Part shown: one piece after another, positions 25,204-36,000 of the stretch
Layout of the letters: every line of letters starts with the position of its first letter
Position numbering within the stretch: the stretch's first letter is position 1
Assembly (NCBI RefSeq): GCF_051622035.1
Contig: NC_135356.1
Location: forward strand, 21,357,839 to 21,421,838
Length of the DNA: 64,000 nt
From: Arctopsyche grandis
Taxonomy: Eukaryota > Arthropoda > Insecta > Trichoptera > Hydropsychidae
Direction: 5' to 3'
Position numbers and translations under genes: made by a program
Notes under the pieces: generated by a model
What the model was told of the DNA's origin: nothing
Database searches by the model: none
Seen by the model: only the letters and a program-made list of their open reading frames with translations

Positions 25204-25429
25204 CTTCAAACATATTTGAAAGTTCCGATGTAAGTGAATTTCATTTTCATTTTTACATATATACCAGGAAGGCCTTACAGGTAAATCCCAATGCGCATTC
25301 CTGGCCAATTACAATTACAAATGCAGCATTTTTATTACAATTCTTTGATTTACGAGACACTGAAAAACTCGCAAATTAACGAGACATCTATGAATTGTAC
25401 ATCAATCATGCTTCAAATAGTGGTGACAT

Positions 25430-26447
25430 AGTAGGTAGGAAGGATTTTTAGCCAATTTTTTTTTCCGGTAACCGTTTCAACAATGAAATCAGAGAAAATT
25501 GGCAAACTCTTGTAGGCGGGGTAGGAAGTGTTGACCGTATCCCAGCCTAACGAAACACTGTTGTGCTTGTTTTAAATTGTTTTATTGTTTGCCTAAATAT
25601 TGTACAAGTGTATTAGAATATTTGGGGAAGTTTCTCGAAGCGGCTATTGGCTGCTGAATGGTGTCGTGCGGCTGCTGGATCTGTAATGTGTCGTTGCTCT
25701 AGATCCGGCTGAGTTGCAAGCGTTCTTCCATTGTAGGGTAGTGTAGTGGTAGCTGGTCAGATGCTGGATGTCGACTGCTGCCGTGGTGGTTACTGAAGTC
25801 TGACGGGTTGTTGTTGACTCGTGGTGGCTGTGGTAGCTTGACTGGTTGTCAATGTAGCATGGTCTGCTGCTGTGTGTTGACTGAAGTTGTCTGGGTTGGA
25901 TCTCCTTTTATATTGTTTTTGGGGGTCCACGTGACTTGTTTACTGAAGATTGATTCTGAGAACCGCAGGTGGTGTTTGCTTCTTGGAAGTACACGTTTGC
26001 AAGGAATGTGGTGCGTTGTAAGGGTGGAATATTCTCGAATATGTGGCGTCGTTCCACTCGATTTAGTTTTTATCGCCCTTTGTTCCAGTGAGTCTGGATG
26101 TTTGTTCAATGGGTTACAATGTAGTTGTTTTTTGTGCACTTTAATGGGTGCAGGTGTTCTTCGACTTCGCGTCGTTCTGCTTGATTTGTTGGGGTGGAAG
26201 TTTCTCGACTCGAGATGACGTCAATGGTTGAGCGTGAAAAATGTATTCTCCGTCGCAATAGATGTTTCGATTGCGGTGACGAGATTCCTACACTCTGATA
26301 GGAAACGATCAACCTGGAGTCATAAATCCAGGTCTGACCAACAGCATACTCTGAAAAATTCATTTTCATTCGAGGCCCGGCCCAGGAATCGAACCCGGCG
26401 TCTATCGACGCTAAGCAGAAGCTTAACGACCGAGCTATGCTGCTGGC
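25430..26447 (-). mobile_element. tRNA-derived SINE split by a solo LTR
   Basis: On the minus strand, 26447 to about 26375 reads as a tRNA-like head: box A-like TAGCTCGGTCG (26437-26427) and a perfect box B GGTTCGATTCC (26395-26385). The body continues to 26297. There a solo LTR (25511-26292) interrupts it, and the sequence resumes at 25506, running into GTTGAAACGGTTACCGG and an A-rich run. The LTR's CTCT target duplication marks the break. The SINE's 3' limit near 25430 is uncertain. It is a mobile-element head, not a functional tRNA gene: the cloverleaf is imperfect. Confidence 0.72.
25511..26292 (-). mobile_element. Solo LTR, family 2, inserted in a SINE
   Basis: In its own orientation it starts TGTAGGAATCTCGTC and ends CCCCGCCTACA, so the termini are TGTAGG...CCTACA. 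Flanked by CTCT at 25507-25510 and 26293-26296. Length 782 bp. A partner of the same length class lies inverted at 26664-27437. No internal gag/pol sequence adjoins. Open frames across it have no recognisable domain. Confidence 0.88.
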
Positions 26448-26663
26448 TAATATACATACTCTATTATATTTTCAACGATTGTGGCGCATTAGCGAATGGC
26501 GCATGCTACACAGTCAATACAGATCATGATTGTAGTATTAACAGCCCGAATACACTACTGATTATCACGATACTAACCTATTACACGAGCAATATGGATC
26601 TTGATACGCGTGAAACTGTTTCAAATATTGATAGGATAGCATGCCCCATTCCTGTAATACCAC

Positions 26664-27437
26664 TGTAGGAATCTCGTCATCGTCATCGTCATCGAAACAT
26701 TCGAGAATATTCCGCAACAACAAACCACATTCCTTGCAGAACTCACACACGTAAACAAGCGGAACGAAACCCAGACGACGCACACCTGCAGTCATTATAT
26801 TAAACTCAAGCGGAACGCCCCTACCAGTCGAGTGGAACCAAAACGGTCGAAACACGCCGCCACCATTAAACTACATCAAGCGAAACGGCGCCAATCATTC
26901 CAGAAAATTCTACCCCTCGACAAAAGCAAATTCCTCGCTTACGCATCAACAACCCCACCATCGATCAGGTGATTCCAGAAACACTATAAAAGGAGGTACA
27001 ACCCAAACAACGCCAGTCGACCCACAGCAGCAAGCGTCGACACACAGCACCAGACCAGTCGACCCACAGCAGCAAGCGTCGACACACAGCAGCAGACCAG
27101 TCAACATCCAGCTCCTGACCTGCCACCACTACACCACGCGGACTTGGAAGATCAACCAGCCGAACGAGCCAGCAACACAATGCCGTATCCAGAGACCTTC
27201 CGAACATAGCCGAACGACGAGCCAACAACACACTGCCGCATCCAGAGACCTTCTGAACATAAACGAATGCCGAGCCAGCGACACTCTACCATATCCAGAG
27301 ACCGCTGAACGACATACTTTTGCCCACAAATATAATACCTTTGTACAACCATAGGCAAACAATAAAACTTTATAAAACTAGCACAACAGTGTTTCGTTAG
27401 GCTGGGATACGGTCAACACATCGCTACCCCGCCTACA
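26664..27437 (+). mobile_element. Solo LTR, family 2, opposite orientation
   Basis: 774 bp, TGTAGGAATCTCG...CCCCGCCTACA, flanked by CCAC at 26660-26663 and 27438-27441. Contains CACTATAAAAGGAGG near 26983 and AATAAAAC near 27361, in the order expected of an LTR promoter and poly(A) signal. An internal ~50-bp unit (CAGTCGACCCACAGCAGCAA) is repeated in tandem near 27010-27105. Confidence 0.88.
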
Positions 27438-27441
27438 CCAC

Positions 27442-27975
27442 AATGGTTCAAAAGTGCATGCGAGTAGTGCCTTGTGAGAAATATAGTGTTGAAAATTTTA
27501 TAATCACAATAAAAATTAACCAGAAAAACAGGCAGAAAACCAAAACTTTTAGTTCTGAACAGGACCAGACGACAAGAGAGACAACGTTTTCAAGTTCATT
27601 CATGAAAATATAGTGTTTTTACCCCCAGCCTCACGTCTAGGACATTGTTGGTAGTCTTTTCGAATCACGGTCAGCTGTACGAGCTGATTGGAGAGGAGCT
27701 GGAGACCAGGTCACGAGGTGCTCTCTCGTCGGCGCTGGGCTGTGATGAGGTTCTGCTAAACAACACTGCGTAAAGAGAAAATGGCGGGAAGATCCGGGAG
27801 CGTCGACGCTACCACCGGTCTCGTGCGCACGCGGGAACAATCTGCCCAACTCCCCGGGTGTTGATTCTACTCTGGCCCAGGGAAAACTGACCTGTGTTCT
27901 GTATATTCGCGCCCGGAAACCATCTGGTCCGGAGAGTGGGAACCCGGTAAACCATACCAAACTAATCATTGACAT
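27442..27975. other. Unassigned GC-rich stretch between LTRs
   Basis: The part from about 27620 is markedly GC-rich for this window and has a minus-strand frame of 112 codons with no recognisable domain. Probably mobile-element sequence, since it directly abuts an LTR-type repeat. No gene is claimed. Confidence 0.35.
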
Positions 27976-28505
27976 TGTAGGAATCTAGCACAACATGTGC
28001 TATTACGAATCAAAACCAGTGATCTCATCATCGATCCTGTACAAACATGCATAACCCAAGGGCAACGTCCCCTTCAGCCATTCCAGAAGAAAGAGTTTAA
28101 AATGAACGAAATCTAACAGTGATGTCATCAGGCAAACGTAAAGACGTGGCAAGCGTTTACGCGTGGCACACGACCCCATTCTTAAACGAACGACGTCCTG
28201 GCGCAGACCCCATATAGCTATAAACCACACGTGTACCGAAAACAGGTCACCACGTGTCCAGGAAACGAAGACAAAGCATCTGCACACGGCACGCTTCAAG
28301 TCAGAACGTATATAAAGCGACGCACCAGCTCCCAACACCAGAGTGAACCTCTGGAGTTCAACCAGCTCACTTCTCCGAAGCTCAACCTCTTCGTACATAC
28401 AATAACCATTGTAACAATCGAACAAAAATAAACGATCCTCTTACAAACTACACAACATGTGTTTCGTTGGGCCGAGATACGGTCAAGATACCTTCCCTGC
28501 TTTCA
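27976..28505 (+). mobile_element. LTR-type repeat, family 2 subtype b
   Basis: Starts TGTAGGAATCTAGCACAACA. Has TATATAAAGCG near 28310 and AATAAACG near 28428, and ends with the family-2 block TTTCGTTGGGCCGAGATACG. The expected CCTACA terminus is degraded (reads TTTCA), and no target duplication was found. It is paired with an inverted relative at 30569-31071. Confidence 0.7.
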
Positions 28506-28899
28506 GTGGTGTAGTGCTAAATTTTGAGGTGACGGTACGCTCGATTTCGCAAAATTTCGATTTTTGCAAAAAATTTTGTACAATTTTTACAATACATGCT
28601 TTTTTACATAATTAATTTCGACTCTATTTAAATGACGCTACATGCCGGAAGGCTCCTCTTTGTCAGTACTTTTAAACTTGATTAAAAAGTACTGTTCGGT
28701 AAGGACCACGAGAAGGTGGAAGCCCAACACCTTACCGGGAAAGGAAGCAAATGGAAAAGGGAAGTTAATTTAGAAGCTGGAGTGGTATTGAAAATTAGTA
28801 AATATAACGATACTACAGATAAAAAAAGTTAGAAACATGCAATTAATTATTACTTTAATTTAACAAAGACAAACTTAATGTAGTGACAAACTCAGACAA

Positions 28900-29465
28900 C
28901 TAAAATATCTTCCAGAGTTCATCTTCAATGACATCGATTTATTACAAGTTCTCGTCTGAGTATTATTAGCTGATCTATGTTGACGGTAGTAGATTCATCG
29001 ATAAGAACAGATATTTTACGATCAATTTCAATAATTTTTTCGCATACCCGAGATTTCATGTTTTGACCGACGTGATCAATTATATTTGTTGCATTATAAC
29101 GCGAACGCAAACCATGGCTTATTTCCGATCCATTTAATTATTGTAAACGTAATAGATCAAAACAATCAGAATATGGTCGATCATGTTTAGCTATAAAATA
29201 CGCGGTTCTAAAAACTTTACTGGTTGATACAATTTCCGAGTCATTCATAATATCTAAAATCTTTTCAAAAGGCTGCTCTTTCGAACCTACTATAATTTTT
29301 TCGGCGCTTATATGCGCTTGTGATTTCAAATGATCGCCAATTTTTTTTCTCAAAGCTGTTAGTTTAGCGCTCCTATTGTGTCCGTACGTAGAAATTGAAA
29401 TCGAGCTCCATTCTTCAGAAATACTAACTCCTTTAGATTTAAAAGTTGAAAGACTTTACATTACA
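28900..29465 (-). pseudogene. Decayed hAT transposase fragment (KIAA1586-like)
   Basis: Minus-strand translations from 29450 to 28925 give, in order, EEWSSISISTYGHNRS, KKIGDHLKSQAH, ISAEKIIVG, TAYFIAKHDRPYSD and SATNIIDH-type then ISVLIDESTTV motifs. These belong to the hAT-derived zinc-finger transposases related to KIAA1586 and ZNF862. At least one frameshift separates the pieces, and stops occur, so it is not functional. No terminal repeats were recognised. It lies between two inverted LTR-type repeats but in no obvious structural relation to them. Confidence 0.7.
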
Positions 29466-30300
29466 ACAAATATCACATCGAATATTATTAGACTTACATA
29501 TTAACCAGGGATATTTGCGTTTTTTTTCTTCCCACATCTCCGTACTCCGTGGCCAAGAAGACACACATATCGCATCACTATCTCTACTATCATTTATTAT
29601 ATTTATACTAACAGATACTAAATTGATATTATTTTCTTCATTTGATTTTACAGACGCAACCCTGTTTTCAGATTCATTTTATTTACTTCGTTTGGCAAAA
29701 AAATTGGTATTTCACATTTACAAATTTAAATAAAAAAATTAAAATATAATTGTAACGCCACGTTCTATGACGTCCATGGTTGTAGTTATGCTGGAGAGCT
29801 AAATTAGTAAGTTTACTATCCCACCCTACCGCTCGGTTGCGGGTGGGAGTCTAGTTAGAGCCAAAGAATAAAAGCTTTGTCCTGAGTTGAGTGGAGCGAT
29901 CCGCTGAGAACAGTCATCAATTATCAATTGCAGCTTGAGAAGTTCACAGTCCATCATCGACGAGAGTGCACCTCGTGATTTGGATTCCACCACCTCTTCG
30001 GTCAATTTGAACCAGCTAGCCGATCTTTGACGAGTTTGCCGACCCAGTACGAGCCCACCTAATTATACGTAACGTCATCCTCCAGGTTAGTCGAAAGTTG
30101 GTTTAACTACATCATCCACGTTTCTGGAAGCCGTAGAAGTAGGACACGGTTGTAAATAGTTCTAAATTACATACTTAATATTCAAATAGTTCATCGTTCA
30201 TATCAGAAAATGAATACTTCGATTATGTTTCAAATATTTTTAGGTCAAATTTGTCAAAATAAATACATATTTGGAATGATGTAAAGATCAACTATAAGAG
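29466..30300. other. Unassigned stretch, possibly including another LTR
   Basis: From about 29750 the sequence reads TGTAACGCCACGTTCTATG, has a CAAAGAATAAAAGCTTTG block near 29860 and is GC-richer than its flanks to about 30090, a composition typical of an LTR. I could not find matching termini or a duplication. No gene. Confidence 0.3.
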
Positions 30301-30301
30301 C

Positions 30302-30477
30302 CCACGCAGACAGAGAACGGTCCGCTGATCCGAGTTCGGAGTTCAACATTTTTTTGTCAAGTATGGACTTGTTAACAACAACGCACACAGCAACCAGTCA
30401 GATTGCGGCGGTCTAACTGCCGACCAATGGTTTGACGGTCCGAACGCGAAACTCAGAACGGTCGTATATCTGCGTGG
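30302..30477. mobile_element. Short inverted-terminal-repeat element
   Basis: CCACGCAGACAGAGAACGGTC at the left matches the inverse of the right end, which reads CCACGCAGATATACGACCG when reverse-complemented. A second block (GAGTTCGGAGTTC against GTTTCGCGTTCGGACCGTC inverted) extends the pairing. Length 176 bp, no coding capacity, and no clear target duplication. Confidence 0.5.
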
Positions 30478-30568
30478 TTTTTAAAGTTACGCCATGATCG
30501 ATCAATAGATAGCAATTGACTGTCGGACAGCCCTAGATAGCTGAAAGAAAGACTTTGAAATAAACAGT

Positions 30569-31071
30569 TTTAGTACGCGGGACAAATGTGTTGACCGTGT
30601 CTCGGTCTAAGAAAACACCGTTTGTGTTTGAAAGAGGATCGTTTATTTTTGTTCAATTGTTACAATGGTTATTATATGTATGAAGTTCGGTTCACTTTAG
30701 TGTTGGGAGCTGGTGCGTCACTTTATATACGTTCTGGCTTGTAGCGTGCCGTGTGCAGACGCTTTGTCTTCGTTTCCAGGACACGTGTGCTAGAGACACG
30801 TGTTGACCTATTTTCGAGGCGCGTGCTCGGTACACGTGTAGTTTATAGCTATGGGGTCAGCGTGCCACGCGAAAACGACTTTTCAGGACATGTGTCGCGG
30901 TTGCCTGATGACATCACTGTTGGGTTTTGTTCGTTTTACGATCGAGCGATGAACTCTTTCTCCTGGAATGGTCGAAGGGGTCGTTGCCCTTGAGTTATGC
31001 ATGTTTGTACAGCATCGATGATGAAATCACTGGTTTTGATGTAATAGCACAAGTCGTGCTATATTCCTACA
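30569..31071 (-). mobile_element. LTR-type repeat, family 2 subtype b, inverted
   Basis: In its own orientation it starts TGTAGGAATATAGCACGACT and carries the same family-2 end block (CGAGACACGGTCAACA). CAGT at 30565-30568 and 31072-31075 may be a 4-bp target duplication, which would place the end at an atypical ...TACTAAA. It is the inverted relative of 27976-28505. Confidence 0.65.
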
Positions 31072-31075
31072 CAGT

Positions 31076-33024
31076 GAAGGATTTGTACCTCCAGAAGAAT
31101 ATTTCTTGGGAGCAAGAAAGAGTGGCAAGTTCCCTATTTTTCATTCCTGCTTATCGTGTTTGTGGACGAAATAAAGAGCAACGCAATAAAAATCTATATA
31201 TTTTATGTCCTCGGTAGTTCTCCTGATTACTATTAACTGATAAAAATGGGTTTACCACATCACAGATTTATATTGTAGACTGTCATATATTTTTTTATTA
31301 ATTTTGTATTGCTTGGCAATGGCCGTTATCATATTTGTCTGGGTGCATTGTGCGCTGTCACTTAGTGATTGAAATTGAGCGCGCACCTTCTCGCGCTGGA
31401 GCTACTGCTCCTTCGCGCCTCCTTTGGAACCTACGCCCCCTTCTTAATCATTTGCCTCAGCTAATTCGGTTTTCATAGGTTAGTTTTCATATTTTACCTC
31501 CCCCCCTCCCACCTCCCATATCTACCTAACCTTTCGTCTAAACACGCACATTGCTTTAAAATAATTGATGAGTATCATACAAATTTTAATGAAATGTGTA
31601 TAATTTCCATTATTGATTAAAAAAATATTTTCAAAAGTCACAAACTTTGTTCACTATTAAAAATAAACAGTAGAGATGTATGGAAAACATTTTTCTACTA
31701 AATAGTTGTACTAAATATATATCCCTATAAATTATACAGTAATCTTAATTATCTAGTAACATCTGCAATTATAAAATAATTTAAAATTCAACAAAAATAT
31801 TTCGTCATCCCTACAAATGAGACGATACAATTTTTTATTTTTAAATTTGTATTTAAGCTTCATTAGAGTACGATTTAACTGTAGTGAGAAAAATACTTTG
31901 TATCTTAAAAGAAATGTTTGTGCATTAAATATTTGCATCATTTTCGGTGCATTAAACAATCTTGTATTGTGCAACGAATAAAATACTTTGGCATTATAAC
32001 GTGTCAATTAAAAAATATATGAAACGATCATTCGAAAAAATAGACTTTAGCATTAGAATAGACACAAAAAGTAGCAACGTCGCAGTCTTCCGCTATTGAC
32101 AACTGTCGACTGTCAAAACTGTTTACTTATGTTTATCACTAGTGAAATTATAGTCTCACTAGTGAAATGTAATCTTAACCCTTTGCCCACGGCAATAAAT
32201 ATAGCGAACAAGCCATGTACGCGGCACCTTTTTCGCGAATTTGGCAATCGAGTTTTCGACCTTAAATACAGATTTTAATATTTACTCAAGTAACCAGATA
32301 TGATAATTAACACATAAAGTATTATTTTAAACAATAAAATACATAATATATATCGTAATTTTGGATTAATTGTCAAATAATCATTCTTCATAATTGTATG
32401 ACGACGTGACGTCACATAAACGAGGTTTCAGTATGGTTCCACAAAAAACTAATTTTTGACTGGTATATATGAATTTTAAGCAAATTGAATAGATGGCATT
32501 TAACTCTCAGTAATATATTCAACCAATTTTGAACCTTAAAACAGTTGAAATAGGCGCATATAAGGCTCAAAATCCCGTGCAAAGTTCAGAAATTCGATGG
32601 AAGCTTCCATAGAAGACGGCCGTAGGCAAACGGTTAAATAAATAAAACCAACCCTAACTTAACCTAACCTAACCAAACTATAAATAAATAAAACGTAACC
32701 AAACATTAGTTCGTATTTTGGTATTCGCGACGTTGCCGATACAGTTTATCTGACGTAGTAAACATTTTTTTTTTTCAAATTGCACAAAAAAGATTCATGT
32801 AGTTGCAAATGTAAAAAAATTACTTGTGTGATTCCACTATTCAAAACTACATCCAATTTATTTATTAAAATTCTTATGCCAAGTATTTTTCTTTTTAAAA
32901 CTAAGTTATCTAAAATTGAATAACATTATTTACTGCTCTTTTTACGCATATAAAATTTTACAGATAACTGAATATGCCACATGTTTTGATATGAGCTGTG
33001 AATCACAATGTGAGAAGACGTAAC
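31076..33024. other. Region upstream of SCAP
   Basis: No coding sequence recognised. 31370-31450 is a GC-rich block (GCGCGCACCTTCTCGCGCTG) of unknown origin. Near 32655-32680 there is a short run of CCTAA-like units, too few to call telomeric. The SCAP promoter and 5'UTR should lie in the last part but were not resolved. Confidence 0.4.
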
Positions 33025-36000
33025 ATGGCAACGCCGGACTTACCAAAGAGGATATCTCAATACTACTACTCACATGGTCTATTTTGTTCTTCTCACCCTA
33101 TTGCGTCAATATGCATTGCAATAATTTGTTTTGTATTTTGCTGGTAAATAGTCATAAATTGAAACTCGAACATCTGTTATGTACGTATGTATATTCTTTT
33201 CAGTAACAATTTTACAAATCTAATTGCAGTATTCCTCTGATGAATATTCCGCTACCGGGAAGTATTCCCCATAAATCATATCTTCCATACAAATATGCAG
33301 ATACGCACAATACATTGAATGATGCAACGAATTTGTTTGTTCAATTGAACGCTTCAGTGTCTAACGATCAGGCCAAGAATCGGACCGAAAATTTAATGGA
33401 AAGTATGTATATATATATTAGAGTTTTCAATTTACATAATTTGTATTCAAATTTTGGACTACATATGTATGTATGTATGTATGTAGAACAGTCTCCCCCA
33501 CGGGACCGAAAGTGAAACGCCCGAAAACGCAAATATCGGAAGGCATAGATCAAAAATCGAAAGATCTTAAGTCGAATGATAAAAAAAAAGGGTGCATGGT
33601 AAACTGTACTATGTATATATAATATATATGAGTGGCATGCGGTGAAATTATCTCTCTTTTTGTCATACAGCCTTGTTTAATGTGCGCGCGCAGAATACGG
33701 GAGGAAAAGCCTGTTCCTCTTGTTCCTGTTGTATCCTGCTCGCGCAAATTAAGTGAGTATGTACGACGGGGGGAGAGACCCTTTTTTTATCTTTCAACTT
33801 AAGATCTTTCGATTTTCGATCTTTGCCTTCCGATATTTGCGTTTTCGGGCGTTTCACTTTCGGTCCCGTGAGGTAGACCCGTATGTAGAAGTATGATATT
33901 CATTCACCAGTCTGAATTCGAACCTAAAATATTGACTATTTTATCTAAGAAGTATTGTTTCATTTTCATAAAACAATTAGTAATTCATTGCATGATACAT
34001 ACAATGAATTAAAAAATGTCAATTTATTTTTTTACTCTGATTTAGCACAAAATATTCCCAATTTCACCTGTATGTTCGAAACATTGACGATGAGTTTAAA
34101 TACAAATTATACCATGTATTGTAAATTGGAAATCTTTAAACGCTTGCTTCTTATTTGGATGTAAATCTAATCATTATTTAAATAGAATATGTGAAATTTA
34201 ATCTATTTGTTAGTTTTAACTGATAACAATTTATTGAAATGTATATATTTACGTATTATAATAAGTTTAAATAAGTTTCTTAATATAATATAACACACAT
34301 AAATATAATATATAGTACACATAAATATAATATAATAATCAAGAAACTTTTATTTTTATATTATAATACGTAAATATCTACATTTATATAAATTGTTATC
34401 AGTTAAAACTAACAAATTGATTAAGTTTCATATGTTTTATTTAAATAATGATTAGATTTAGATCCAAGTAAGAAGCAAGGGTTTGAAGATTTCCAATTTA
34501 CAATACATGGTATAATTTGTATTTAAACTCATCGTCAATGTTTCGAACATACAGGAGGAATTGGGAATATTTTGTGCTAAATCAGAGTAAAAAACTAAAT
34601 AAAATTAAGCTCCTTAAATTTATTACGAAGCTTTCTGTTTTCAGATATATCGAACAATGACGCAAACGCCACAATCAACCTGTCATCTCTAATGAACGAA
34701 ACTGTAAGTTTGCCATATCTATGGGCTAAAGAAGAACCACTTTTGTATGTGCAACAAATTATTTTTAAAACAGGTATCGTCGTAACACAAGTTGTATCAT
34801 TTAAACACTCTATAAAGAGTTTAAACCGATTTATAAAGTAAATTTGTGTTGTTTTAAAGGAGTGTGGCCATGGCGTGATGAATTGAAATCCAGCGATGCT
34901 TTCCGAGCTCCCCTGCAAGAAGTATTTAGACTCGTCGAAGTCATTAGAAATCACCAAGATCAAGAAACGTAGGTGTTACAATCTTCATTTTAACCTTTTG
35001 TGTTCTTTTTTGGTTTAGAGTACAAAGGGTTAAAGTGATCGTTTATCACGATTGCGATGCACTATTTTATGCGATCATATGTATATTTTTGCTAGCGTAA
35101 TATGTTTTAAATCTGAGTGCGTATATCGTTTAATGTAATTAAGATTATACTATATTTATGTGTATACTTATTTGGTTTCTTTAATCAACTTTGTTTGTGT
35201 GGTTTTAATTGAAATTTCTTCCGTGTGCTCCTCGTAATTAACAGAGAAACTTCCCTCGGCCACGTTTGCTTCCATGTCGAAAATGTGAAGCGAGATATTG
35301 CCGCCCACAAGTCGACTTCTGTTTTGCCTGAATACAGTTGCCTTTTGTTGTCTCCAGCAAACTTATGGCAGCAAAATGTACATCGATTCGTATCGGACGC
35401 AAACATAGTATCTACGGTGTTCAGTTATCAGGTTAATATCAACTGCAATGTGTGATTAAAAATATGGTGAATCTGAAACAGTATAAAATGCAATATAAAT
35501 TTGAGCAAATAATCTTTTGATAGTTACACATATGTATTTAAAAATTTTCGCCTCTTTTTATTATCAAATTTAAGTTCAAAGAATTAGAATCATTTAAACC
35601 ATTGGAAGGTAAAAATGCGAAAATTAACAAATTCTGAAAACCGCAGCGTATTATTTTAGGAACATTTAATTAAAAAATAATAAGTTTTGAATCGAATTAT
35701 GCATTTTATATAAATTTATAAAAACAGAAACTTTAGCAGAATTCATGTACATATAATGTGACTCATATGTTTTTAGGCTTATCTCTAACGAATTCATACA
35801 TATATGACGTTGTATTACATACATATATGTAGTTTTTAATATTATTATAAATACATATGTCAGACTAATAATGAAATTGAAGTACTGTATTATGTTCGAA
35901 ATTCGTCATATTTTTCTATTACACTTCGCATTAGGTTTTTTTTACATATTTCATGTGGTCTTAATATTTCATGTGGTCTTTTAGAACTCACTGAAAAGTA

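Noticed and set aside
26375-26447. tRNA gene on the minus strand
   Set aside because: Box A and box B are present but the cloverleaf stems do not pair properly and SINE body sequence follows, so it is a SINE head.
25511-27437. One DNA transposon with ~780-bp terminal inverted repeats
   Set aside because: Each arm has its own distinct 4-bp duplication (CTCT, CCAC), so they are two independent solo LTR insertions.
27637-27975. 112-codon minus-strand frame in GC-rich DNA
   Set aside because: No recognisable domain, Pro/Ser/Arg-rich as expected of random GC-rich sequence, and bordered by LTR-type repeats.
32655-32685. Telomere-like CCTAA repeats
   Set aside because: Only two or three adjacent units, far too few for telomeric or interstitial telomeric DNA.
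34595-34963. Minus-strand open frame of 122 codons
   Set aside because: Antisense shadow of SCAP exons 3 and 4.
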